Positions 25,815 to 33,993 of a stretch of 64,000 nt of DNA are shown here, one piece after another. The notes below the pieces were generated by a model. It had not been told where the DNA came from and made no database searches. It saw only the letters and a list, made by a program, of their open reading frames with translations. The position numbers and the translations under genes are program-made. How positions within the stretch are numbered: the first letter of the stretch is position 1; every line of letters begins with the position of its first letter. This stretch comes from Planctomycetota bacterium (GTDB taxonomy: Bacteria; Planctomycetota; UBA1135; UBA2386). The DNA is taken from NCBI GenBank assembly GCA_028281765.1, contig JANQJF010000097.1, forward strand, positions 62,001 through 126,000. Reading direction: 5' to 3'.

Positions 25815-26855
25815 TCAGCCCGCCGCGAGAATGTTCTCGGCGAGGCGGTCGGCGGCGTCCGAGCTCGGGATGTTCTCGGCGTCGCGGATGTCCCAGATCT
25901 CCTGCAGCGCCTGCGGGATGCGCTCGATGCGCCGCAGCGCGACGTCCTGGTTGTAGCCGCCCTCGATGAACTCGACGGACACGTTCACGATGCCGCCCGC
26001 GTTGATCACGTAGTCGGGCGCGTAGAGGATGCCGCGCTCGAACAGCTCGACGCCGTTCTCCGGCGTGTGCAGCACGTTGTTCGCCGCGCCGGCGATGACC
26101 TTGCACTTGAGCTGGCCGATCGTCTCGTCGTTGATGACCGCGCCGAGCGCGCAGGGAGCGAAGACGTCGACCTCCATACCCCAGAGATCCGAGTCCTGGA
26201 TCTCTTCGACACCGAGCGTCTCGACGAGCTCGGCGACGCGCTTGGCCTTCGGGTCGCAGACGAAGACCTTGGCGCCCGCTTCGCGCAGGCGCCGGCACAG
26301 CTCGGAGCCGACCGCGCCAACGCCCTGGACGGCGACCGAGCGCTTCGAGAGATCGGCATCGCCGAACGCACGCTCGACCGCGGCGCGCAGGCCGAGGAAC
26401 ACGCCGTAGGCGGTGTAGGGCGAAGGGTTGTCACTGCCGCCATCGTCGCGCGACAGGCCGGTCACCCACCGCGTCGAACGGCGCACGACCTGCATGTCGG
26501 GGACGGTCGTGTTGACGTCCTCTGCCGTGATGTAGGCGCCGTCGAGCGTATCGATGAAGCGTCCCATCGCGAGGAACTGCGCCTCGGTCTTGGCCTTCGG
26601 GTCTCCGATGATGACGGACTTGCCGCCGCCGAGACCGGTCTTCGCGATCGCCGACTTGTAGGTCATCCCCTTCGACAGACGCAGCACGTCGGTCATGGCC
26701 TCGTCCTCGGACTCGTAGTTCCAGAGGCGCATGCCGCCGAGCGCCGGACCGAGCTTCGTGTTGTGGATCGACACGATCGCCCGGAGCCCGCTCTCGGGGT
26801 CCTCAGCCTTGATGACGCGTTCGTAGTCTGGGACGGGGATTTCGGTGATCTGCAT
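25815..26855 (-). CDS. Leucine/phenylalanine/valine dehydrogenase family enzyme
   Basis: A 346-residue NAD-dependent amino-acid dehydrogenase that would interconvert a branched-chain or aromatic amino acid and its 2-oxo acid in the cytoplasm. Family motifs are NTKLGPALGGMRLW, MTYKSAIAKTGLGGGKSVI with Lys67 and the catalytic Lys79, ITAEDVNTTVPDM, the nucleotide-binding VQGVGAVGSELC and INAGGIVNVSVEF. Length and the glycine-rich GPALGG loop fit leucine dehydrogenase best; phenylalanine and valine dehydrogenases are close alternatives. A TATAGT hexamer 58 bases upstream of the ATG is a possible -10 element. Confidence 0.88.
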   Translation of the reverse strand: MQITEIPVPDYERVIKAEDPESGLRAIVSIHNTKLGPALGGMRLWNYESEDEAMTDVLRLSKGMTYKSAIAKTGLGGGKSVIIGDPKAKTEAQFLAMGRFIDTLDGAYITAEDVNTTVPDMQVVRRSTRWVTGLSRDDGGSDNPSPYTAYGVFLGLRAAVERAFGDADLSKRSVAVQGVGAVGSELCRRLREAGAKVFVCDPKAKRVAELVETLGVEEIQDSDLWGMEVDVFAPCALGAVINDETIGQLKCKVIAGAANNVLHTPENGVELFERGILYAPDYVINAGGIVNVSVEFIEGGYNQDVALRRIERIPQALQEIWDIRDAENIPSSDAADRLAENILAAG

Positions 26856-26913
26856 GGAGTGCGGGGTCGTGACCTCGACCGGGACACGAAGTCCGGGCCA
26901 GTAAGGCCGAGAG

Positions 26914-26919
26914 ACTATA
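26914..26919 (-). promoter_or_regulatory. Candidate -10 element upstream of the leucine-dehydrogenase-like gene
   Basis: On the minus strand TATAGT stands 58 bases before the ATG at 26855 in the 209-base gap after the HDOD gene. It is the best -10 match in that gap; the remainder of the gap shows no gene or clear terminator. Confidence 0.35.
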
Positions 26920-27064
26920 GGGTTGGCCCAGCCCCGGTGCCACGTTCGCGAAGCGGACGAATCCCACGGATCCGTGCTCGCACTCGATACAGCGTAAACC
27001 GCTCGAACCTACTGGCAGAAAGCCACTTCGAACGGCATTCCGCGCGCGGCCGCGCGACACGAAC

Positions 27065-27943
27065 TCAGAAGGGCAAGCCCGTCGAGTTGAAGTCGCTCTC
27101 GATCTGCGGCAGGAGATCTTCGACCTGTTGCGGGTCGATGCCAATCTGGTCGTAGACCTCGTGGTTGAGCTCCGGCTGCGGGAGCTTCTGCGTCGACGGG
27201 TGGCCGGCGCTCCAAGCGAGGTGATCCGCAAGGTGGATCAGCGAGGACAGCGACCGGTGGAACGGGTCGTCCGTCGGGTTGTGGTGGTAGCGAATCGCGA
27301 TCGTCAGGTCCTCGGGGAGGAACCACTTGATCGCGAGCACGCTGCCAACGTCCGCGTGGGTGAAGCCGAACACGTCGCACTCGACCTCGACCTGCGTCCG
27401 GTTGGTCTTGTGCGAGGTCGTCAGCACCTCGCCGAACTCCTTCGCGACGCTCTCGGCGAGGATGATCTTGCCGATGTCGTGCAGAAGACCGCAGATGTAG
27501 AGGTCCTCGGCGTTGTGGCCGCTGAGCTTCGAGCTCTCGGTGCCGAGCACGCGCGCGGCCACGCCCGTGAAGATCGAGTGCCGCCAGAACCCCGTCGGGT
27601 CGAAGAACTCGCTGTCCGTGCTCGAGTCCTTCTTCGCGAACTGCGAGAAGACCGCGGCCTTCAGCGCGATCTTCTTCGTCATGCTGAAGCCCAGCACGGA
27701 GACGGCGAGACTGATCGAGGACACTCGGACCTGCAGCCCGTAGTAGGCGGAGTTGACGATCCGCAGCAGGTTGGCCGAAACCGCGGGATCCTTCGAGATC
27801 ACGTCCGCGACGTCGTCCGCAGTCGACTGGTCGGACGCGATCACGTCGTTGAGCTTGGTCAGAACCTCGGGGATCGTCGGCAGGTCGAGCGTCCGATTGA
27901 CCAAGTTCAGGATGCTCGTGGAGTTGGAGGTGGCTTCAACCAT
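27065..27943 (-). CDS. HDOD domain signalling protein
   Basis: A 292-residue protein consisting of one HDOD domain. Motifs are LPTIPEVLTKLNDVIASDQS, VISKDPAVSANLLRIVNSAYYG, LGFSMTKKIALKAAVFSQF, ICGLLHDIGKIILAES, FTHADVGSVLAIKWFLPEDL and AIRYHHNP. The HD pair is kept in LLHDIGK, although most HDOD proteins are not active hydrolases. They serve as regulatory scaffolds in motility, c-di-GMP and stress pathways. It is divergent from the glycosyltransferase gene across a 123-base region with two short hairpins. Confidence 0.9.
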   Translation of the reverse strand: MVEATSNSTSILNLVNRTLDLPTIPEVLTKLNDVIASDQSTADDVADVISKDPAVSANLLRIVNSAYYGLQVRVSSISLAVSVLGFSMTKKIALKAAVFSQFAKKDSSTDSEFFDPTGFWRHSIFTGVAARVLGTESSKLSGHNAEDLYICGLLHDIGKIILAESVAKEFGEVLTTSHKTNRTQVEVECDVFGFTHADVGSVLAIKWFLPEDLTIAIRYHHNPTDDPFHRSLSSLIHLADHLAWSAGHPSTQKLPQPELNHEVYDQIGIDPQQVEDLLPQIESDFNSTGLPF

Positions 27944-27968
27944 GTTCAGGCTCGACGAAGGAGTCGAA

Positions 27969-28009
27969 ATCGCGGCAGGACCGCGATGTGCAGGTCGAGG
28001 TTTGACCTG
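27969..28009. promoter_or_regulatory. Two short inverted repeats in a divergent promoter region
   Basis: A 7-base perfect stem (27969-27975 with 27981-27987, loop CAGGA) is followed four bases later by a 6-base perfect stem (27991-27996 with 28004-28009). They lie between the HDOD and glycosyltransferase start codons and could be operator sites or 5'-leader hairpins. Confidence 0.35.
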
Positions 28010-28066
28010 TGTCTGTATCGGGATACACCAGATCAGGCCTTGAGCGTTTCAGGCGCCGAGCGACCC

Positions 28067-29260
28067 GTGAACATCCTCTTCCTCACCCAGCGCGTGCCGT
28101 ACCCGCCCGACCGCGGAGACCGCATCGCGACCTACAACTACCTCCGCCACATGTGGGACCGGGGGGACCGCGTACGCGTCGGCTGCCTGTCGCAATCGGA
28201 CCGAGACGCCGACGGCATCGCGTTCTTGGAGGAGAGGTGCGTCGCGGTGTGCGCACCGCGGGTCAACGAACGGGTCCGCAAGATCGCCTCGCTGCGCGGC
28301 GTGCTCACGGGTCAGCCGCTGACGGTTCCCTACTTCAGCAACGCGCGGCTGAGGCGCTCTATTCGAGACTGGGTTCGCGAAGATCCTCCCGATCTGGTGT
28401 TCATTTACTCGTCATCGATGGCGCAGTACGTGATGGATCTCGAGGCACCGATCCGAATCATGTACTTCGCCGAGCTCGACTCCGACAAGTGGCGGCAGTA
28501 CGCGGAGCACCGCAGCTTCGGGCCCGGGAAGTGGATCTACGGACGCGAAGCCCGGCTCCTGCTCGAGTTCGAACGGCGCATCGCGCGCAGCTTCGACGCG
28601 TCGGCCGTCGTGTCGGAGGTCGAGAAGGAGCTGTTCCTGAAGCGGATCCCCGACGTGACTCCGCACGTGATCCCGAACGGCGTCGACGTCGAGTTCTTCA
28701 CGAGTGAAGGCCACGACAACCGGCATCCGCACACCGCGGTGTTCACGGGCGTCATGGACTACGAGCCGAACCACGACGGCATGCTGTGGTTCTGCGCCGA
28801 AGCGTGGCCGCTCGTGCGACGAGAGATCCCCGACGCCGAGCTGCTGATCGTCGGCAATCGACCGACGAAGGAGATCCAGGCGCTCGACGGTCAGAACGGC
28901 GTGACGGTGACGGGCTGGGTGGACAAGACGCAGCCCTACTTCGACAAGTCGTCGGTCGCGATCGCGCCGCTGCGACTCGCGCGCGGCCTGCAGAACAAGG
29001 TGCTCGAGGCGATGAGCATGGAGTTGCCGGTGGTCGCGACGCACCACGCGGCGCAGGGCCTCGGCGACGTCCCGGCGGACACGCTGATCGTCGAAGACTC
29101 GATGCAGAAGACCGCCGAGATCCTGATCCGCCTGTTCCGTGACAACGACGAAGCGCGGGCGATCGGCGCGCGGGCTGCGGAGTTCGTGCGGTCGCACTTC
29201 CGCTGGAAGCACACCAACCAGAAGCTCGACGTCCTGCTCGAGACGAAGCGGGAGCGGTGA
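28067..29260 (+). CDS. GT4-like glycosyltransferase, TIGR03087 (XrtA/PEP-CTERM-type) family
   Basis: A 397-residue sugar transferase. The start NILFLTQRVPYPPDRGDRIA, then RIMYFAELDSDKW, VVSEVEKELF, VIPNGVDVEFF, FTGVMDYEPNHDGMLWF and RGLQNKVLEAMSMELPVVAT match the TIGR03087 group. That group is found in exopolysaccharide loci tied to exosortase systems; no exosortase or PEP-CTERM protein is in this window. I chose the GTG at 28067 because conserved sequence begins at the next codon; a TTG at 28040 is the alternative. It is cotranscribed with the following membrane protein, which starts two bases after its stop. Confidence 0.85.
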   Translation: MNILFLTQRVPYPPDRGDRIATYNYLRHMWDRGDRVRVGCLSQSDRDADGIAFLEERCVAVCAPRVNERVRKIASLRGVLTGQPLTVPYFSNARLRRSIRDWVREDPPDLVFIYSSSMAQYVMDLEAPIRIMYFAELDSDKWRQYAEHRSFGPGKWIYGREARLLLEFERRIARSFDASAVVSEVEKELFLKRIPDVTPHVIPNGVDVEFFTSEGHDNRHPHTAVFTGVMDYEPNHDGMLWFCAEAWPLVRREIPDAELLIVGNRPTKEIQALDGQNGVTVTGWVDKTQPYFDKSSVAIAPLRLARGLQNKVLEAMSMELPVVATHHAAQGLGDVPADTLIVEDSMQKTAEILIRLFRDNDEARAIGARAAEFVRSHFRWKHTNQKLDVLLETKRER

Positions 29261-29262
29261 GC

Positions 29263-30774
29263 ATGCCGGACATCCCGCGGCCGCTGCGCGTGCTCCTGAT
29301 CGCGTTCTCTCTGCTTGCGGTCGCGGCGTTCTTGTTCACGGCGCTGGCGCGGATCACGTATCCGTACGAACTCGAATACATGACCGGCGCGTGCCTCGAC
29401 CACGTGCACCGGATCCTCGCCGGCGAGAAGGTCTACGTCGAGCCGACGCCCGACTTCGTGACGTGGCTCTACGGGCCGCTCTACTTCTACACGTGCGCGC
29501 TCGTGTCGTGGGTCGCCGGCGAGGCCTCGCTGATGATCCAGCGGATCGTGTCGCTGTCGTCCGCGATCACGACGACGCTGCTGGCCCTCATGATCGTGCG
29601 GCGCGCGACCGGCGAGTGGCTGCCGGGTCTGGCCGCCGCTGGCCTGTGGGCTTCGACCTACGGCATCGTCGGCACGTGGTGGGACATCGGCCGAGTCGAC
29701 AGCATGTTCGTCGCGCTGACGACGGGCGTGCTCGGCATCCTGTGGTTCGGCAAGTCCAACCGCTCGGCGATCCTCGCCGGCGTGCTGATGACCGTCGCCT
29801 ACATGGCGAAGCAGACCGCTCTCGTCGTCGCGCCGCCGTTCTGCATCGCGGCCGCGATGCACTCGTTTCCGCGCGCACTCCGCTTCGGCGCCGCCTTCGC
29901 GATCACGCTCGTGCCGTCGGTGCTGGTCCTGGATTGGATCCACGACGGTTGGTTCCAGTACTACACGTTCGACATCCCGCGCTCGCACGGCTACGCGTTC
30001 TCCGACTGGTGGAAGTTCTTCCCCGGCGACATGCTCGCGATCGCGCCGATGCTCGCGGCGGCGACGTGGTACATCGTGCGCCTGTTCGCGACGCACAGGA
30101 CGAAGCAGGCGCTGTTCCACGGCGCATGGTGCGGCGGCCTGTTCGTGGCGACGCAGCTGTCGCGCGCACACCCGGGCGGCGCCGAGAACGTCGTCATTCC
30201 GACGCACCTCGGGTCCGCCGTGCTCGCGGCGCTCGCGCTCGCCGAGGCCGCACGGGATCGGGCGTGGCGCATCCCGATCGCGGTCGTCGTCGCGGCGCAG
30301 TTTGCGTTCTCGGCCTACAACCCGTGGCACTACCTGCCTACGGAGGCGGACCGCGCAGTCGGCAACAAGCTCATGCGGATACTCGAGGAGACCGAGGGTC
30401 CGGTGATGATGCCGCTGCACGGACATTGGCTACACCGCACTGGCCACCCCGCTGGGGCACACGTACTCGCGGTCATGGACGTCGAACGCGGCCCCGACTC
30501 GGGTGTCGGCGAGCAACTGCGCGCGGACTTTCTGCGGTTCACGTGGGATCGCGACATCGAGATGCTGATCCTCAACGAACCCGGAGCAGAGGACTTCGGG
30601 CAGTTGTTGGTCCGCGACGCCACCAAGATCGAATGGGACCTCGAGGAGCTCTACCCCCGAGAGCTGAACCCCGACGGCTCACTGAAGGTCCAGGCGGAGA
30701 ACGGCCGACCGCTGTTCATGCCGGTCGTCGGACTGCAGACCCGACCGCGACAGATCTGGCGACGCAAGCGGTAG
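29263..30774 (+). CDS. Polytopic membrane protein, ArnT/PMT-like glycosyltransferase (GT-C)
   Basis: A 503-residue protein with about ten or more hydrophobic helices and soluble loops typical of GT-C transferases that use polyprenyl-linked sugars. The first loop contains YPYELEYMTGACLDHVHRIL, with acidic residues where these enzymes have their catalytic Asp/Glu, and WWDIGRVDSMFVAL and AKQTALVV further on. Its C-terminal 130 residues are soluble. The ATG at 29263 is preferred, with GGAG eight bases before it; a GTG at 29257 overlapping the upstream stop is possible. Together with the upstream glycosyltransferase it probably assembles or transfers a glycan at the membrane. The stop is four bases from the convergent broken gene. 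Confidence 0.75.
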   Translation: MPDIPRPLRVLLIAFSLLAVAAFLFTALARITYPYELEYMTGACLDHVHRILAGEKVYVEPTPDFVTWLYGPLYFYTCALVSWVAGEASLMIQRIVSLSSAITTTLLALMIVRRATGEWLPGLAAAGLWASTYGIVGTWWDIGRVDSMFVALTTGVLGILWFGKSNRSAILAGVLMTVAYMAKQTALVVAPPFCIAAAMHSFPRALRFGAAFAITLVPSVLVLDWIHDGWFQYYTFDIPRSHGYAFSDWWKFFPGDMLAIAPMLAAATWYIVRLFATHRTKQALFHGAWCGGLFVATQLSRAHPGGAENVVIPTHLGSAVLAALALAEAARDRAWRIPIAVVVAAQFAFSAYNPWHYLPTEADRAVGNKLMRILEETEGPVMMPLHGHWLHRTGHPAGAHVLAVMDVERGPDSGVGEQLRADFLRFTWDRDIEMLILNEPGAEDFGQLLVRDATKIEWDLEELYPRELNPDGSLKVQAENGRPLFMPVVGLQTRPRQIWRRKR

Positions 30775-30778
30775 GCAC

Positions 30779-31200
30779 TCAGCACGCCCAGGCGAATGCC
30801 AACACGTCCGGGTGCTTCGGGCACTGCGACAAGTGTCCCGTACCAGTGTCGCCAAACATCCACGGCGTGTTGTCTTCGGAATCGAGCTGCAGGATCACGC
30901 GCATCGCGTCGCCGCACTTGCGGCATGCGCCCCACTCCGGGTTCTGCACCCAGAACGGCCAGCCGCCGACCTTGTCTCCCTCGTGCGCGGACCGCGCGGT
31001 CTCGACATCCTCGAGCGCTTCGAAGGCTCGACGACGGGGTCCCACGCCGTGCGTCGGTACGGCTCGAGCTGCTCGAGCAGCTCGTCACGCCGCTCGAGGA
31101 CCTCCGGCGTCGGCTCGGTGTGTGACGTCAACGCCGCCAACGCGCCGAGCACGATCAGGAAGAGCGCGCCACCCGCGATCCACATCCAGGGTTCGCCCAT
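30779..31200 (-). pseudogene. Broken DUF1963-like gene with internal deletion and frameshift
   Basis: Two overlapping minus-strand frames look like the two ends of one DUF1963 protein. Frame one (start ATG 31200) has a membrane anchor (MWIAGGALFLIVLGALAAL) and the usual DUF1963 beginning LEPYRRTAWDPVVE, then loses coherence. Frame two (to 30779) gives the family's end: VGGWPFWVQNPEW, CRKCGDAMRVILQLDSEDN, PWMFGDTGTGHLSQC and PDVLAFAWAC. The join near 31040 is out of frame, and most of the middle of a DUF1963 domain is missing. I infer a deletion that fused the ends. A sequencing indel could explain the frame change but not the missing middle. Confidence 0.6.
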
Positions 31201-31221
31201 CGCCTGGACGATACCCCGCGA

Positions 31222-32460
31222 TCAGACGCCGGCCGGGATCATCTTGTAGATACGTCCCTTGTTGCCCTTGTAGCAGAGCACGAGCAGCTCACCGTCGGGC
31301 ATCTCGCCGAACGACGCGATACCGCCGCCGCGCGCGCGACCGAGCTCGAGCACCTCGTGCTCGCCGCCGTCGCGATCCTCGCGGACTGCCCACATCCGAC
31401 TCGTCGCGAAGTCGCCGTAGACGTAACAGCCCTGCAGCCCCGGGATCGCGGTGCCGCGATACACGTAACCCCCGGTGATCGAGATGCCCTGAGTGCGCGG
31501 ATACTCCGCCACCGGATCGACGAACTGGTCACGCGGATCGTCCTTGTCGTCGCGCTTCGGCGGGAACTCGTGAAGGGCTTCACGCACGGGCCAGCCGTAG
31601 TTGCCACCGGACACGAGCCGGTCGACCTCCTCGAACTTGTCCTGGCCGACGTCGCCGCACCACAAGTCGCCGGTCTCGCGATCGAAGCTGATGCGCCACG
31701 GGTTGCGGAGTCCGTACGCGAAGATCTCGTCGCGCGCGGCCTTGTCCTCGACGAACGGGTTGTCCTTCGGAATCGCGTAGGGCTTCGACTTGGACGACTC
31801 GCTCACGTCGATGCGCAGAACCGACCCGAGCAGGGTCTCCAAGTTCTGCCCGTTCTTGCCGCGGTCCGCCCGTGCGCCGCCGTCACCGAGCGCGACGTAC
31901 AGCATCCGGTCGGGACCGAACACGATCGTGCCGCCGTTGTGGTTCCCCCACGGCTGCTCGATCTCCATGATGCGGAGCTCCGACTTCGGCTTCAGGACAT
32001 TCTTCTTGGACACCTTCATGCGCGACAGCACGCTGCGTCGGAACAGCCGCGTGCGCTGACGACCACGACGGTCCTTGTACTTCTCCTCGCCGGTCTTCTC
32101 CGAGTAGTAGACGTAGGCGAAGCGGTTCTTGGCGAAGTCCGGATCGAAGGCGAAGCCGAGCAGACCTTCCTCGTTGTGGCCGCCGTTGCGCGGCTGCAGC
32201 GCGACGTCGGCCAGGTCGACGAACAGCTGGCGACTGTCCTCGTCGGGATCGCGCGGGACGCGCCAGATCGCGCCGGTCTGCTCGACGACGTAGCAGTGCT
32301 CCGGGTCGTGCTTGCCGTACTCGATGTAGAGCGGCCGCGAGAACTGCTTCTGATTGGGGAATGCGGGGACGAGCTCGACTTCGGGGGAGTCCTGCGCCGC
32401 GAGCGGCGTCGTGCCCAGCGTCGCAGCGACGAGCAGGGCGGTCACGATCCGGTTGTTCAT
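31222..32460 (-). CDS. Secreted PQQ-dependent sugar dehydrogenase family protein (GSDH)
   Basis: A 412-residue exported beta-propeller protein (signal peptide MNNRIVTALLVAATLGTTPLAAQ) of the soluble glucose/sorbosone dehydrogenase family. Motifs are NGGHNEEGLLGFAFDPDF, WGNHNGGTIVFGPDRMLYVA, GDGGARADRG, AYGLRNPWRISFD, LWCGDVGQDKFEEVD and GGNYGWPVREA. The conserved His in GGHNEEG and the arginine in LRNPWR are the ones that bind PQQ and catalyse in the family. It probably oxidises sugar or aldose ends in the periplasm; the substrate is unknown. It is divergent from the C25-like pair. Confidence 0.88.
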   Translation of the reverse strand: MNNRIVTALLVAATLGTTPLAAQDSPEVELVPAFPNQKQFSRPLYIEYGKHDPEHCYVVEQTGAIWRVPRDPDEDSRQLFVDLADVALQPRNGGHNEEGLLGFAFDPDFAKNRFAYVYYSEKTGEEKYKDRRGRQRTRLFRRSVLSRMKVSKKNVLKPKSELRIMEIEQPWGNHNGGTIVFGPDRMLYVALGDGGARADRGKNGQNLETLLGSVLRIDVSESSKSKPYAIPKDNPFVEDKAARDEIFAYGLRNPWRISFDRETGDLWCGDVGQDKFEEVDRLVSGGNYGWPVREALHEFPPKRDDKDDPRDQFVDPVAEYPRTQGISITGGYVYRGTAIPGLQGCYVYGDFATSRMWAVREDRDGGEHEVLELGRARGGGIASFGEMPDGELLVLCYKGNKGRIYKMIPAGV

Positions 32461-32517
32461 CGTCTACGATCTTCTCCGAACCGCAGCGACGGATCGACCC
32501 GCTGCTGAAATCGAACC

Positions 32518-33969
32518 ATGCCGAGTCTCGCGATTCTGTGCCTCGTCGCCTGCCCGCAGGTCTACGTCGTCGCCGGACCGAAACCGCTGCTGGACGCCAT
32601 CGAACCGCTGTGCGCGCATCGCGCGGCGGAAGGGTTCGACGTCGTGCGACACGAGATCTCGACGGAGCGCGACGCGGAGACGGAGTCCGCAGCGCTGCGG
32701 ACGGACGTGCACGAACGAATCCTCGCATCGGAGCGTGGCTACCTCCTTCTGGTCGGCGACTGCGACGCGACCGGTCGGCCGACGCCGTCGCGGACCCGGC
32801 CGGGACTCGCGATCTACGGCGACGACTATGCCAGATTCGCGGCGACGATTCCGAGCGACCTCGGCTACGTCGACATCGACGACGACGGCAGACCCGAATG
32901 GGCGTGCGGGCGACTGCCGGTGCGAACCGCAAACGAAGCCGCGGCGTTGGCGGCCAAGATCGTCGACTACGAGACTCGCGAGCACGACGCCGAGAGCGCG
33001 TGGCGACGCGAGCTCGCGTTGCTCGCGATCCCGGGCAACATCCAGCAGTCGATCGCACACATCGTCGACAACGCGGCGACGTTGCTCCTCACCCAGGAGA
33101 TCCCAGCTACGTGGGAGCTGCAGGGCGTCATCGGCCTGCACGGCAACCCGCTCTACGCACCGCCGGACGCACTGCTCGGCCGCGTGCGTGCGACGCTCGA
33201 TCGGGGCGCGCTCGCGACGGTCTACTTCGGACACGGGTGGACGACCGCGTTCGCACCCGTCGACGGACAGCCGGTGTTTCGCAACCGAGACGTGCCATCT
33301 CTCGCATCGGCCGAACGGACCGTGCTCTTCGCGTTCTGTTGCAACGTGGGCGGTTTTCAGCACGAGCCGGCGTTCGGCGAGCTGCTGGCGCGCGCGCCGC
33401 ACGGGCCGTGCGCGGTCGTCGCGGCGACCGACGTGTCGACGGTCGCGACGGATCTCGCATTCGGGCACGAAGTGCTCGGCGCCCTTCGGCGTGCCGACGG
33501 CCCGACACGGATCGGCGACGTGGTCCGCGTCGCCAAGCGTCGCCTACTCGACGGACAGGAACGCGACGCAACCAGGAACCAGATTCGGACGATCTGCCGC
33601 TCGCTCGGCCTGGACACGTCGACCAGGCTGCGCAGACACACATCGGACCTCTACCACGTGCTCGGCGACCCCGCGCTCGTGCTGCCGATCCCGTATCGCC
33701 TCGCACTCGACGCCACAATCGAGAAGGGTCGCATCACGCTGACGACGCGTTCGACGCTCGACGCCCACCCCGACGCATTGACGATCGAGGTCCGCCGTGC
33801 GTTCCCCGACGAGACGGTGGTCTTGACGAAGAAGATGGAGTGGGCCGACGACGCCTCGGCGGTTGCAGAGCTCGGACGGTTCGAGCGCGGCCGCGTGCGC
33901 ATCCGGGCGTTCGGACGACGCGGCGAAACGCACTTCGCGGGCGGCACGACGATCCGCGTGCGCCAGTAG
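32518..33969 (+). CDS. Gingipain-like cysteine peptidase (C25-type), first of a tandem pair
   Basis: A 483-residue protein with the layout of the gingipain (C25) catalytic region. It begins with a short hydrophobic N-terminus (LAILCLVAC), then has YLLLVGDCDATGRPTPSRT, the family-typical SDLGYVDIDDDGRPEWACGR, His239 in VYFGHGWTT and Cys274/Cys275 in FAFCCNVGGF. The His to Cys spacing of about 35 agrees with gingipain R. A C-terminal beta domain (about 405-483, after DPALVLPIP) resembles the Ig-like domain that follows the catalytic part. It is a paralogue of the next gene. Substrate specificity is unknown. The signal is short, so export is likely but not certain. Confidence 0.75.
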   Translation: MPSLAILCLVACPQVYVVAGPKPLLDAIEPLCAHRAAEGFDVVRHEISTERDAETESAALRTDVHERILASERGYLLLVGDCDATGRPTPSRTRPGLAIYGDDYARFAATIPSDLGYVDIDDDGRPEWACGRLPVRTANEAAALAAKIVDYETREHDAESAWRRELALLAIPGNIQQSIAHIVDNAATLLLTQEIPATWELQGVIGLHGNPLYAPPDALLGRVRATLDRGALATVYFGHGWTTAFAPVDGQPVFRNRDVPSLASAERTVLFAFCCNVGGFQHEPAFGELLARAPHGPCAVVAATDVSTVATDLAFGHEVLGALRRADGPTRIGDVVRVAKRRLLDGQERDATRNQIRTICRSLGLDTSTRLRRHTSDLYHVLGDPALVLPIPYRLALDATIEKGRITLTTRSTLDAHPDALTIEVRRAFPDETVVLTKKMEWADDASAVAELGRFERGRVRIRAFGRRGETHFAGGTTIRVRQ

Positions 33970-33981
33970 CGCGCGCTGCGC

Positions 33982-33987
33982 TAAGAT
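33982..33987 (+). promoter_or_regulatory. Candidate -10 element of the second C25-like gene
   Basis: TAAGAT ends six bases before the ATG at 33994, in the 24-base gap between the tandem C25-like genes. It would give the second gene its own leaderless transcript. No -35 match is seen upstream, where coding sequence intervenes. Confidence 0.35.
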
Positions 33988-33993
33988 CTCGGG

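Noticed and set aside
30779..31200. Programmed frameshift joining the two DUF1963-like frames
   Set aside because: No slippery heptamer of the X-XXY-YYZ type at the junction, and most of the domain is absent, so a deletion is the better explanation.
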